Assembly: GCF_964340395.1 (NCBI RefSeq)
Contig: NC_135553.1
Coordinates: forward strand, 28,285,949 to 28,349,948
DNA from: Glandiceps talaboti
Taxonomy: Eukaryota; Hemichordata; Enteropneusta; Spengelidae
Length of the DNA: 64,000 nt
Direction: 5' to 3'
In this document: positions 46,914 to 60,019 of the stretch, in pieces
How the letters are laid out: each line of letters opens with the position of its first letter
Numbering within the stretch: position 1 is the first letter of the stretch
The notes under the pieces: model-generated
The model's database searches: none
Seen by the model: the letters and a program-made list of their open reading frames with translations, nothing else
Told to the model about the DNA's origin: nothing
Position numbers and translations under genes: made by a program

Positions 46914-47242
46914 GTAAGGAAAGATGTCATGATTAAAGTATGGACAGTACTAATTCTAAGAAGTTTTATGGATAAGTTATAAAGATTACTACAGTTTTCA
47001 CTTCTAGTTGGAAATAAACGTTGAACCAGATTTAAACTGAATGCCTTCCGTAAGGGCAAACTTTTGAGATTGTCGTTCCTACAGACAATTGTTGGAATAC
47101 AACAGAACATATGCAATGTTATATTTTCTCATTGATTGCTATTTGCCCATTGCTGTTAGTGATCTCCTGGCCAACCACAACATGTAATGTGAAGCTTTAT
47201 AGAACGTTGTAACATAGCACTCACTGTAGAAAGAGTTTTAAA

Positions 47243-47910
47243 GGCCAAAAAAAAATTGTTTCTGGTCAGCAGCCATAACTTAAGTACCCCCCTTCCCATG
47301 TTAATTTTTTTTCATGTTTGTCCAGCCAATTCCGTCTGCAGATGAAAGGAAAAACACAAAAGTAACTCTCCCTACATTAATTGCCACCAGTGAAGACAAC
47401 TGCAAAACTAATCATGAACTAGCCTATGATATCTGCCCCACATACACACTTGCTGTAAAGTACTAAATAAAAAGAACAGCAACTGCAATGATAAGTAGAT
47501 TGATTAACATTTGTTGAGAATGTAACAAAAATAATCGCATCCTCGCACCACTTTAGACAACATTTCCTGATGGGAAACTATTTTTTTCCTTTTTAGTGGC
47601 TTACAAAAATATGCCAATAAAACTAAAAGCTGCATTAGTAATATTTTCAGGACAAGTGCGCTTTAGTATCGCAAATGTATTTATCAAATTATATTGAATT
47701 TGAAGTGTGCATTCTTGAGATATAGCCTGAAAACCATTAATTATGTAAATTGCTTGTTAATATTCATGGCATGTTTACCGAAACCCTACAGAACACATGC
47801 AATAAATTTCGTTTTAATTGAGCCAGTCGTTTTTTAGAAAATGATGATAAAGTCTAACCACTTTAGACAACATTTCCTGACCAAAAACTTTTTTTTTCTT
47901 TTTTGTGGCC
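47243..47910. mobile_element. Candidate Harbinger-like MITE (decayed)
   Basis: Starts ggccaaaaaaaaattg ... ctggtcag and ends ctgaccaaaaac ... gtggcc, resembling the ends of 49713-50721. The block accactttagacaacatttc occurs twice (47550, 47858), suggesting a partial internal duplication. No clear target duplication. Confidence 0.5.
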
Positions 47911-47989
47911 TACCGAAAATATGCCAATAACTTATTAAAACTAAAAAAATCACAAAAAATCAGGAATTGATTACAACCATATCTTGATA

Positions 47990-48866
47990 GGAGTACTCTC
48001 ACTGTTGTAGTTTTCGGACAGACTCTGTTTTTGGACAGATATCGACTCGTCCCGCAATCCTCACTGTTTTCTTCAGAACTGTCATATTGTCATATTTGTA
48101 CAAAAGATCAGGTGATACTAAAGCTTTGATTCAACACAATTTTATGGTATCAGTTTTGAGAGCACTAATCGCATGTAACAACACTGCTGTAGTTGCCAGT
48201 GATTTCACTACAGCAAAGTACGTGGAAATGTTACAAAATCACTTGAATATCACTTCGCTCTTATTTAAATCTACAAATATCTCATTAATAGTTTTCTCCC
48301 AGTGCTCAGTTCAAACTAGATGACATTTTCCATGAAATCTGGGTGTTTTTTAAACAGAAATATGGGACGTATCTTAAGCAGAGAAGTGTCTCAGATATTG
48401 GACTGTACTGACATTTACACACCCAAATAGACTGCCAAGTGGTGCCATGAACTATGATCGAATCCAGGGGTCGAATTTGGTAGTAGGACAGTGTTCATGA
48501 CAATTCCTTTGCAAAAACAATCACCTTTTGTGTAATGGTGATTAAAATACAACTATGCCAATGTTTTAGCCCAATATTTAAATCAAATGGAGTCACTGTG
48601 GTGAAATTTATAATTTACGCAACAAATACATAAATTGAAATTCATGTCCGATTACTGATTTATTGATATAGGGTTATAAATTAGGGGACTACGTCATCCA
48701 CAAAGTTATTTCTCACTTTAAACCCTGTTGAAAAAGACCCAAAGGAAAATGTCTAAGCAGCACTGATGGGTGTTTCTTTTTTGCAGTGTTTATCTATGTA
48801 ATAGTAATCGTCCAATAACATGACCTTGTCCGAAAACTGCAACAGTGAGTGTATGGAGAATCCCTC
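47990..48866. mobile_element. Candidate DNA element with 21-bp inverted repeats
   Basis: CACTGTTGTAGTTTTCGGAC at 48000-48019 faces its reverse complement, with one mismatch, at 48828-48847. Outer sequences also resemble each other. The interior is non-coding. Target duplication not found. Confidence 0.55.
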
Positions 48867-49342
48867 TTACTTAAATTGTAAGGATTCTTCACAGATATAA
48901 TTGTAAATAAATTTCTGATTTACTGTGGAGGTTTTTCATATTTCAACTTTATTTTCAACTTGATGTGTCTTGCAGCCAAGATTTTTTTTAAATTTTATTT
49001 AAAGGTGATTCAAAATGCCTCATACCACAACCTTGAAAAATGTTCTTTCAGAATTGCATGATATGTATGAAAAAAAGAGTTAAAACTGGCAATCAGTAGC
49101 CAACCTGAGCAGCCATGAATTTAGTTATACTGCCTATTGTTCTTCCTTTAGGGGATTCTGACATGATAGAGGGTACCGTTTTATGTCTGACTCAGTTATT
49201 ATAGTAAACAATGGTAGACAGTAGTAAATCTGACTTTGATACGCGTTTGAGACTGATTTTCGTTGTGATCTTGTTATTGTCACATGCTTGGCTTGTGACA
49301 GAGTTTACATCTATTATTTTCAGCCAGGGCTGTTTAGGGCAT
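48867..49342. other. Intron stretch before the 41-bp satellite
   Basis: AT-rich with no feature seen. Confidence 0.4.
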
Positions 49343-52300
49343 GATACTCTAGACTTAACGGAGCACAAGTCTGAAACCTACTTGATACTCTAGACTTAAC
49401 GGAGCACAAGTCTGAAACCTACTTGATACTCTAGACTTAACGGTGCCCAAGTCTGAGACCTACTTGATACTCTAGACTTAACGGTGCCCAAGTCTGAGAC
49501 CTACTTGATACTCTAGACTTAACGGAGTACAAGTCTGAAACCTACTGATACTCTAGACTTAACGGAGCCCAAGTCTGAGACTTACTTGATACTCTAGACT
49601 TAATGCAGCCCAAGTCTGAGACCTACTTGATACTCTACAGAGCCCAAGTCTGAGACCTACTTGATACTCTACGGAGCCCAAGTCCGAGACCTACTTGATA
49701 CTCTAGACTTAAGGCCAAAAAAAAAATATGTCTGGTTCTGGTCAGCGCGCGCGTGCCCTGAATACCCCCGCGTCGATCCTTTTTTTTCCGATAATTTTTG
49801 CTTTCCCGTTCCTTATTTACAATTCACCGTCGATCAACACTGTATGCAAGGCTAGCGGAAAAAATTTAACTCGTGTGATGGCGCACTTCTATTTGGTAAC
49901 GGGTACCCTTTTCTTCTAGTACTGTTGCATACCCATAATCCCCCGTACGATATGTGTACGTAATATGTACGATGAGCGTGGTTGATGGGAATCACGGGAA
50001 ATAGTGTGTTCACTGTGCTAGGTGGTAAACCGCTCACATGTTTCGAAAATGTCAGAAGTTTGAGTACGTCGTGAGCAATCGAAATGTTGATATCAATTCA
50101 GCTGACTTTCGAGGTGTTCTTAGTTCTGGTGATCGTTTCGTTCTGCCTTCTGAATACAAAGATTTTCCTGTAGCGTAAGCAGTTAGCTCTGGATGTATGC
50201 GCTACGATGTTCGACACGTCTTTCCATCTGCGATGAGTTGGAAAGACGTGTCAAACATCGTACCGTATACAGACTGCGTATCAGACTGATGATGGACGGT
50301 GCTCGAAAGAAAACACTGCCTCCTCTACGTCCGTTGGACAGACCTATTTCTCGTTATTTAACGTTGCAAGTTGCACAATGACATTATACAGTGGTTGCAA
50401 GGCAAGACTCATTATCTTGGATGGGATTATAACTGCAAATCGGGATTATAACTGCAAATCACTGGGCGATAAGATAAATTTGTAAATGTGACTAGTGATG
50501 CCCTGATGGATGATTGATCCGCATCGTATAAAACTTGCCATACAACAGTGCCAACTTCCAGAGTTGTATGACATCTTCCGAGAGCATGTAAAGTGTCAAA
50601 AATGTGTATTTACTAATTTGCCAAAAAAAAAAAAAATTAGGAAAAAAAAAAAAATGCGCGTCGTCGCACCACTTTAGAAAGTTTACCCTGACCAGAACCA
50701 GATTTTTATTTTTTTTTGGCCTAATGGAACCCAAGTCCGAGACTTACTTGATACACTAGACTTAATGGAACCCAAGTCTGAGACTTACTTGATACTCTAG
50801 ACTTAACGGAGCCCAAGTCTGAGACTTACTTGATACTCTAGACTTAATGGAACCCAAGTCTGAGACCTACTTGATACTCTAGACTTATTTATTCCGAGAC
50901 TTGGTACTCCAGTACTTTATACTCTAGACCTAACGGAGCTCAAGTCTGAGACTTACTTGATACTCTACGGAGCCCAAGTCTGAGACTTAGTTGATACTCT
51001 AGACTTAACGGAGCCCAAGTCAGAGACTTGGTACTCCAGTACTTTATACTCTAGACTTAACGGAGCCCAAGTCTGAAACCTACTTGATACTCTAGACTTA
51101 ACGGTGCCCAAGTCTGAGACCTACTTGATACTCTAGACTTAACGGAACCCAAGTCTGAGACTTACTTGATACTCTAGACTTAACGGAGCCCAAGTCCGAG
51201 ACCTACTTGATACTCTAGACTTAACGGAACCCAAGTCTGAGACCTACTTGATACTCTAGACTTAATGGAGCCCAAGTCCGAGACCTACTTGATACTCTAG
51301 ACTTAACGGAACCCAAGTCTGAGACTTACTTGATACTCTAGACTTAATGCAGCCCAAGTCTTAGACTTACTTGATACTCTACAGAGCCCAAGTCTGAGAC
51401 CTACTTGATACTCTAGACTTAACGGAACCCAAGTCTGAGACCTACTTGATACTCTAGACTTAATGCAGCCCAAGTCTGAGACCTACTTGATACTCTACGG
51501 AGCTCAAGTCTGAGACCTACTTGATACTCTAGACTTAACGGAACCCAAGTCTGAGACCTACTTGATACTCTAGACTTAATGGAACCCAAGTCTGAGACCT
51601 ACTTGATACTCTAGACTCAACGGAACCCAAGTCTGAGACCTACTTGATACTCTAGACTTAATGCAGCCCAAGTCTGAGACCTACTTGATACTCTACGGAG
51701 CTCAAGTCTGAGACTTGAGAACTTAATGCAGCCCAAGTCTTAGACTTACTTGATACTCTACAGAGCCCAAGTCTTAGACTTACTTGATACTCTACGGAGC
51801 CCAAGTCTGAGACTTAGTTGATACTCTAGACTTAACGGAGCCCAAGTCAGAGACTTGGTACTCCAGTACTTTATACTCTAGACTTAACGGAGCCCAAGTC
51901 TGAAACCTACTTGATACTCTAGACTTAACGGAGCCCAAGTCTGAGACTTACTTGATACTCTAGACTTAACGGAGCCCAAGTCTGAGACCTACTTGATACT
52001 CTAGACTTAACGGAACCCAATTCTGAGACTTAGTTGATACTCTAGACTTAACGGAGCCCAAGTCTGAGACTTACTTGATACACTAGACTTAACGGAGCCC
52101 AAGTCTGAGACATACTTGATACTCTACAGAGCCCAAGTCTGAGACCTACTTGATACTCTCGACTTAACGGAGCCCAAGTCTGAGACCTACTTGATACACT
52201 AGACTTAACGGAGCCCTAGTCTGAGACTTACTTGATACACTAGACTTAACAGAGCCCAAGTCTGAGACATACTTGATACTCTACGGAGCCCAAGTCTGAG

Positions 52301-54347
52301 ACTTAGTTGATACTCTACGGAGCCCAAGTCTGAGATTTAGTTGATACTCTACGGAGCTCAAGTCTGAGACTTAGTTGATACTCTAGACTTAATGGAACCC
52401 TAGTCTGAGACCTACTTGATACTCTACGGAGCCCAAGTCTGAGACTTAGTTGATACTCTAGACTTAACGGAGCCCAAGTCTGAGACCTACTTGATACTCT
52501 ACGGAGCCCAAGTCTGAGACCTACTTGATACTGTATGGAGTCCAAGTCTGAGACCTACTTGATACTCTAGACTTAACGGAGCCCAAGTCTGAGACCTCCT
52601 TGATACTCTATGGAGCCCAAGTCTGAGACCTACTTGATACTCTAGACTTAACGGAGCCCAAGTCAGAGACTTGGTACTCCAGTACTTTATACTCTAGACT
52701 TAACGGAGCCCAAGTCTGAAACCTACTTGATACTCTAGACTTAACGGTGCCCAAGTCTGAGACCTACTTGATACTCTAGACTTAACGGAACCCAAGTCTG
52801 AGACTTACTTGATACTCTAGACTTAACGGAGCCCAAGTCCGAGACCTACTTGATACTCTAGACTTAACGGAACCCAAGTCTGAGACCTACTTGATACTCT
52901 AGACTTAACGGAGCACAAGTCCGAGACCTACTTGATACTCTAGACTTAACGGAACCCAAGTCTGAGACTTACTTGATACTCTAGACTTAATGCAGCCCAA
53001 GTCTTAGACTTACTTGATACTCTACAGAGCCCAAGTCTGAGACCTACTTGATACTCTAGACTTAACGGAACCCAAGTCTGAGACCTACTTGATACTCTAG
53101 ACTTAATGCAGCCCAAGTCTGAGACCTACTTGATACTCTACGGAGCTCAAGTCTGAGACCTACTTGATACTCTAGACTTAACGGAACCCAAGTCTGAGAC
53201 CTACTTGATACTCTAGACTTAATGGAACCCAAGTCTGAGACCTACTTGATACTCTAGACTCAACGGAACCCAAGTCTGAGACCTACTTGATACTCTAGAC
53301 TTAATGCAGCCCAAGTCTGAGACCTACTTGATACTCTACGGAGCTCAAGTCTGAGACTTGAGAACTTAATGCAGCCCAAGTCTTAGACTTACTTGATACT
53401 CTACAGAGCCCAAGTCTTAGACTTACTTGATACTCTACGGAGCCCAAGTCTGAGACTTAGTTGATACTCTAGACTTAACGGAGCCCAAGTCAGAGACTTG
53501 GTACTCCAGTACTTTATACTCTAGACTTAACGGAGCCCAAGTCTGAAACCTACTTGATACTCTAGACTTAACGGAGCCCAAGTCTGAGACTTACTTGATA
53601 CTCTAGACTTAACGGAGCCCAAGTCTGAGACCTACTTGATACTCTAGACTTAACGGAACCCAATTCTGAGACTTAGTTGATACTCTAGACTTAACGGAGC
53701 CCAAGTCTGAGACATACTTGATACTCTACGGAGCCCAAGTCTGAGACTTAGTTGATACTCTACGGAGCCCAAGTCTGAGATTTAGTTGATACTCTACGGA
53801 GCTCAAGTCTGAGACTTAGTTGATACTCTAGACTTAATGGAACCCTAGTCTGAGACCTACTTGATACTCTACGGAGCCCAAGTCTGAGACTTAGTTGATA
53901 CTCTAGACTTAACGGAGCCCAAGTCTGAGACCTACTTGATACTCTACGGAGCCCAAGTCTGAGACCTACTTGATACTGTATGGAGTCCAAGTCTGAGACC
54001 TACTTGATACTCTCGACTTAACGGAGCCCAAGTCTGAGACCTACTTGATACTGTATGGAGCCCAAGTCTGAGACCTACTTGATACTCTAGACTTAACGGA
54101 GCCCAAGTCTGAGACCTCCTTGATACTCTATGGAGCCCAAGTCTGAGACCTACTTGATACTCTAGACTTAACGGAACCCAAGTCTAAGACCTACTTGATA
54201 CTCTAGACTTAACGGAGCCCAAGTCTGAGACCTACTTGATACTCTAGACTTAACGGAGCCCAAGTCAGAGACTTGGTACTCCAGTACTTTATACTCTAGA
54301 CTTAACGGAACCCAAGTCTAAGACCTACTTGATACTCTAGACTTAAC
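49343..54347. repeat. 41-bp satellite array with higher-order structure
   Basis: Unit gatactctagacttaacgga plus gcccaagtctgagacctactt (41 bp), with a 34-bp variant lacking gacttaa and a longer variant with cttggtactccagtacttta. About 4 kb of array is split by a MITE at 49713-50721. Blocks repeat at a 1643-bp offset (51021/52664, 51848/53491). Confidence 0.95.
49713..50721. mobile_element. Harbinger-like MITE inserted in the satellite
   Basis: Ends GGCCAAAAAAAA ... CTGGTTCTGGTCAG and the inverse. The TAA direct repeat is at 49710-49712 and 50722-50724, and the satellite reads continuously across when one TAA is removed. A three-base TWA duplication with GGCC-type ends fits PIF/Harbinger. A 62-codon internal frame (50193-50381) has no recognised domain. 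Confidence 0.8.
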
Positions 54348-54850
54348 ATTCGAGAAAAATTCAAGACGTTTTTATCGTGTTATTTCGAGTGAAATGAATG
54401 TCAACAACAGCAATTTACAGATATGTATATATGGATAGGGACACGTATGTCATGTCAGCAAAGACACGACTACCAAAAACTAACTAATTTGACATGTTTA
54501 TTTGTACAAAACTATCAAATCAAAATTATGATTTTACTACGTGTATTGAACTGAGTTTGATGTAACACATACTGGGTTGTGGACTAATTGTTAGAGTTTC
54601 TCTTTCGCTTCAAGTTCCAGAACTTGTTGTTGGTGTTGTATGAACTTGTAGCATGTTTCTCTCTGACAAAGGTATCAGAGTCCTCGATGACTTTTCCCTA
54701 CTTTTCTTGGATGCGAACTCAGACAGAGCCTTCATGCTTACTCTTACCTTCTCTATCTTATTTGATGAAACTTGCCACAGATATTGATCATGCAGTCTGA
54801 GACATGAAAGTTCTTAATGAAATTTAGTGATGTCAATTAATTGATCATTT
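54348..54850. other. Intron stretch without recognised feature
   Basis: AT-rich sequence after the satellite. No gene or repeat assigned. Confidence 0.4.
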
Positions 54851-54879
54851 GCATAATTAACAAACTTTGGCAATAATGG

Positions 54880-55245
54880 CCTATTCCAAGAAAGACAGCA
54901 CCAGAGGTCATGGGTTCAAATCCCACTTGAACCGGGACTTTTCTGTGACCGACCCAAACCCAGGGTGAGTGTTCTACAGACTTGATGGGTAGGCTGTATC
55001 ACTCAGCCATGTCTCACTCACAAGGCAAGTGCAAATTTGGGGGGACTCCTGGAGCAATGACTCAAAAAGGTGGGGACAATTACTCACACGGAGCCCGCAG
55101 GTGCTATGTTTGCCAGGCCTGGGTGACTCTGGGATAGCCTGTGGGAATATCATGAACACATCCCTGACTGGGAAGGCCTTGACAGTTCCACAGCAACGTG
55201 ATATAGAAAGTGCAATATAGCTCTGTCATGTAGTCCTACACCCGA
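54880..55245 (+). mobile_element. Candidate tRNA-derived SINE
   Basis: gaggtcatgggttcaaatcc at 54904-54923 contains a B-box-like GGTTCAAATCC followed by an acceptor-like arm. The tRNA 5' half is not convincing. A GC-richer, non-coding body of about 300 bp follows. Confidence 0.4.
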
Positions 55246-55381
55246 ATGGATTTCTGTAGCGTTTGTGTGTTTGTTTGTTTGTATTTATCTGCATAACAGA
55301 AAATCGCAGGGAGCAAAAACTTGTATGGTTACCCTTGCGACGGCATGTCACACAATAAGCCTAGTTAATATTCAGATTTTT

Positions 55382-55860
<479 letters not shown>

Positions 55861-56767
55861 ATCTTAGACACTATGATTAAAACAGGTTCATATAAATGCA
55901 CAATCCTTAGGCATTCAAAAAAACAGTTTGTACAAAGAATAAAAAGTCACAGTTTCATTTGCAAATGTTTTAAAGTGCTGTGTCCAAATGCCGTCAAAGT
56001 ATTATTACACCATCGTTTCGAAGGACTTATAGACTTTACATAGAAGGTGTATCAAATCCCTAGCTACCCAGAAAACTCTCCAAGTTTGCAATATTTAATC
56101 TGCGTGTAGTGCCTATAATTATGAATGGATTTTTTTTTGCATGTGAAAAATTGTATCTAGTGACTGCTTCAAGGTTTTTATGAAGTTTTTATATACAAAT
56201 TCAACTGATGCCCAAAGCCTTTACCACCACCTTAACGTCTTTCAGTGCTTTTATATCTTTGTATGATCCGTAGATGTAGCAAGTTTTATTGAATTTGGTG
56301 CAACCATTATGCATACATAGCCCCCACGTGTGAAATCACTAATTATGCAAATTATCATTAATTATGCAAGCCACCCCCACCAAAAACTAATCAGCACTAT
56401 AGTTACAGCCTGACAATGCCACACAGTAAATTGCAGAATATTTGCTTCAATCTGTACTTTTTGAGATATCATTGGAACAAAATTTCTGCAGACCGATTAG
56501 ACAGACAGACATTGGCACGACATTACCTCCTTATACGGGAGCTAAAAATCACATAAATAAAACTCATTGACTGAAACACCCCAAAATTACAACTATTTAT
56601 GTATATTGAGTCTAGCCATTTCCATTTATTTTGTCCATTTCAAAAATATGGGAGACAAATTTTTGAGAAACTTCAAATTAATAAATTTTTGTATAACCCA
56701 CAGACTCAGGCAATAGTCAGGTATTGTGGGTAAACATCGACAAAGGTCGTGTAGATTATAGTTTTTT
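55861..56767. other. Intron stretch with a pearl-like 3' remnant
   Basis: 56280-56540 has aattatgcaaattatcatta, an inverted tetranucleotide trace (agacagacagac) and cgggagct, suggesting a decayed pearl-like repeat in the opposite orientation. The rest is unremarkable. Confidence 0.45.
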
Positions 56768-56835
56768 TAGCACAACTGAACTGATAAGGTTCAGTAGTGC
56801 TATAGGCATCGCTAGGTGTCTGTCTGTCTGTGTGG

Positions 56836-56888
<53 letters not shown>

Positions 56889-57968
56889 CAACTTAAAGTC
56901 AAAAACTGCTCAACCGATTGCTTTGATATTTGGTGGTCATGTTACTTTGGGTGTCTTGTTGAAAAATTGTTCAAATCAAAATGATCGCATCAGAGATGTG
57001 AGTTTTGGGTCGAAAAATGTGATATTTGGTCAAAAAATTTAAACTCCAAAACTACTGAGCAGATTGGCCTGAAATTTGGGGACAATGTTCTTGGTGGTAA
57101 TTGTATTAAGATTTGGTCATGACATACTGATTCCATCAGTAATATGCAAATTAGAGCTAAAAATGTGTTTTTTTCTGTCAAAAATCTTTAATTCCAAAAC
57201 TACTCAGCAGATTGGGCTGAAATTTAATAGGGATGCATCTGGAGATGTATAGATGACAATTTATGAAGCATATAATGATCTCATCAGTAATATGCAATAT
57301 GAATTTTGGTGATAAATGTATATCTCAAAAAATACTTGGTCAATGAGATTGAAATTTGATGAGATGTTTCTAGAAGTGTTATTCTGCAGATTTTTTTCAA
57401 AATATTTTGACACAATTGGCCCTTGCAACCATGACCGCCCTTAGCAACAACCAAATGGCAGTATATTTTGGTCAAATAACAACATCTGGTAGGCAAGTGA
57501 GTAAACATTCGAAAATGTATGCAAATATGCCTAGCAACTATGACCACACCCATAGCAACAGCCAGACGGTCATGTATTTCACAAAGGTAACAACAGGGAT
57601 TAATAGACAAGTGAATAAACATTCATAAATTTATGTAAATTTGTCTAGCAAATAAGACCCGTCCATAGTAACAGCCAAACAATCACATGTAGTGCGAAGA
57701 TAACAACAGGAATTAATTAATAGACAAATGAATAAATATTTTTAAAATGTATGCAGATGTACTTAGCAACAAGACCACGCCCATAGCAACAGCCAAATGA
57801 TCATATATATTGCAAAGATAACATCAGGGATTCATAGACAAGTGAACAAACATTCAAAATGTATGCAAATATGTCAGCAACATGACCACACCCATAACAA
57901 CAACCAAATGGTTGCATATATTGCAAAGATAACAACATGGTTGGATAGGCAACTGGATAGTCATTCAG
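56768..57968 (+). mobile_element. Family B element, copy B6 (fused to A4)
   Basis: Starts TAGCACAACTG, with a microsatellite (56819-56885), full body and about four core units. It stops inside the conserved 3' block (gatagtcattcagcaa), after which family-A core sequence begins. Confidence 0.85.
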
Positions 57969-58345
57969 CAATCATTGTTGTTGTGATACGATCCAATATG
58001 GCTGCCTGGCAGCCATTTTGTTTGCGAATTTTCCCTGTCCAAAGCCATAACTCAGACATGCTTGAACAGATCTCATTCAAAGTTGGTATTATAGCACAGT
58101 GTTCTATGACATACATGTGCATATCCATTTTCATCGTGATACAATCCGATATGGCTGCCTGGCAGCCATTTTGTTGGTGCAGTTTTCATGTCCAAAGCCA
58201 TTACTCAGATATGCTTGAACAGAGTAGTGATATCAAAAACAACCATATGAGGCCAAACAACATTAACCAGGTTTGAAAATGACAACATAAACTGCCAGTT
58301 CCTTAAAACCCAATCATAGCGGGGACTATGTCATTTTCAATTTTT
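57969..58345 (+). mobile_element. Family A element, copy A4 (5' truncated, fused to B6)
   Basis: One to two 151-bp core units followed by the A 3' end CGGGGACTAT (58320-58329) and a partial stem. The 3' unique part (58229-58330) matches 14708-14815 in A1. Confidence 0.85.
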
Positions 58346-58438
58346 TAAAACCAGAATGCGTTTCACAAATATGTTGTCTAGCAAAGTAGTAATAGTGAAT
58401 GTGAGTATTTTGAATCACCTTTAAAGACCTATTTTAGG

Positions 58439-58978
58439 TAGTCTTGCTGCTAGACGTCCGGGCTTTCTTTCGATGCTATAACTATAAGCGAACGAAGTTC
58501 GCATGTGAGGGCCTGCCCGAACAGTCTAGCGAATGTCATTTTCAGACCGGACATTCCATTGAGATTACATTGAGCGGGGGGTTGGGCCATCTATGCATAT
58601 ATATATACTTTAATATATTCAATAACCTATGACCTCGGGGAATCTCTGCATGCAAGTGTTGACAAACACATTTATGTCATTACTATGGCTTATCGGTTTA
58701 TGGTAATTGTGAGTTTGATGAGTGTGTAGACGTTGTCATTCACACATTTCAGTTAACGCATTGGTGGTTATTTATACAAGCCCCTCCTTAAGATGAATAT
58801 GCATGAAAATTTAGCTATTGTCCTCTGTTTGTGCTTGTCGCTAATACGGTTCTCTGATTGGCAGTTATTTATATCCTGATGACATTCGCTAGACCTCGGA
58901 TGTTCCATCCTCGATAGCGTTGTTCGGCGGTGTGTCGTATTTTATCGGAAGAACATCCGAGGGCTAGCTGATAGACTA
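58439..58978. mobile_element. MULE-like MITE, 540 bp
   Basis: Imperfect inverted ends TAGTCTTGCTGCTAGACGTC / TAGTCTATCAGCTAGCCCTC, and an inner pair GTCTAGCGAATGTCAT / ATGACATTCGCTAGAC. It is flanked by the 9-bp direct repeat tattttagg (58430-58438, 58979-58987). A 9-bp duplication fits Mutator-like elements. No transposase. Confidence 0.8.
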
Positions 58979-59070
58979 TATTTTAGGTTAGGATTCCACA
59001 TTATGTATGCATACCAGCAATTGTAGAACTTTGATTGTGCTAAAGAGCTTTGTATATTTTCTTTGTATAG

Positions 59071-59178
59071 ATGTATGTTATCCTAACCCTTGCCAGAATC
59101 AAGGCATATGCACAGAACTTTTAGGAGTCTATTCTTGCCAATGCCAGCCAGGATGGACAGGAACAAACTGTGAAACAC
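59071..59178 (+). CDS. EGF-like exon 22 (6-Cys)
   Basis: A 108-bp exon, phase 1-1, acceptor TTTGTATAG, donor GTGAGT at 59179. It reads [23 protein letters not shown] and TNC. It is the shortest module, with no residues between the split codon plus Val and C1. A MULE-like MITE ends 83 bp before the exon. Confidence 0.92.
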
Positions 59179-59316
59179 GTGAGTGAAAACTTTGGTCATC
59201 AACACTTCTTATAAAATCTGTGAAATTGCCACATACTATATGGCTGTATACTTGTGACATTTTATAAGTATTAAAAGGAGAACACCATTCCAAGAAATAA
59301 AGACATTAATGGCCAA

Positions 59317-59612
59317 GATGTTAAGATTTAAGGCTATACTTTGAACTAGTGATTAGAAGTTCAAATAGAGGCCAGTATGAAATCAAATAAACACAACAGT
59401 TTATGTGTCTGGTGATTGGAATAATTGTTGTCATGGTGATTATTTTTATGATGTTTGTACGTGGTAAGATACCAGACATTGGTGGAATTGTATGTTTGAT
59501 GAGATACTCATCATTACTAAGCACATAGAAGTCAGATGTCATGGTTATTTTAACACCTTTTGCTGCATAACTATATTATCATTGGGTGCAACCAGATATT
59601 GTTTCAAAATGC
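59317..59612. repeat. Duplicated or dispersed segment, copy 2
   Basis: Matches 6658-6931 with an extra palindromic block gatgagatactcatc near 59498. It lies in the intron after exon 22. Confidence 0.75.
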
Positions 59613-59809
59613 TACCTTGAGTATAGATGTCGATGCTGGCTGGTATGAGTGGAACAAGATATTGTATCTTATTATAAATACATATGATTGCAGAGAACCA
59701 CAGATAAATCTTGTTCCTTGCCCATTCATTGTTCAGCAGAAGTTCTTACTGTGGATATGCATGGTCAAATGAAAGTTTATTATACTTGTCAGTTAGTGAT
59801 CAGTTTTAT

Positions 59810-59852
59810 TAGCACAACTGAACTGATAAGGTTCAATAGTGCTATAGGCATA
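59810..59852 (+). mobile_element. Family B 5' hairpin fragment, copy B7
   Basis: TAGCACAACTGAACtgataagGTTCAATAGTGCTA only; the rest of the element is absent. It sits about 45 bp before the exon 23 acceptor. Confidence 0.8.
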
Positions 59853-59899
59853 ATACATGATAGATTGTAGTCAAAATCTATATCTATTTTGTCCTTCAG

Positions 59900-60019
59900 C
59901 GACTGGAGTGGTGACATGCAACAGTGCACCATGTGATAATGGTGGTACTTGTATTGCACAGAACAATGGAGTAACATGTATATGTAAGCCGGGATGGACT
60001 GGACAGTACTGTACTACAG
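59900..60019 (+). CDS. EGF-like exon 23 (6-Cys), parent of the donor minisatellite
   Basis: A 120-bp exon, phase 1-1, acceptor GTCCTTCAG, donor GTATGT at 60020. It reads [24 protein letters not shown] and QYC. Its last 40 bp plus the first intron bases match the 40-bp unit that then repeats about 33 times downstream, so the true donor is followed by many near-identical copies. I chose the first donor because extension adds Gly-Met and then TAA. Confidence 0.9.

Noticed and set aside
52315-53990. Two identical 76-codon minus-strand frames (52315 and 53760)
   Set aside because: They arise from the 41-bp satellite and its 1.64-kb duplication; there is no gene-like context.
54904-54923. tRNA gene
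   Set aside because: Only a B-box-like stretch is present; no full cloverleaf or A box could be drawn.
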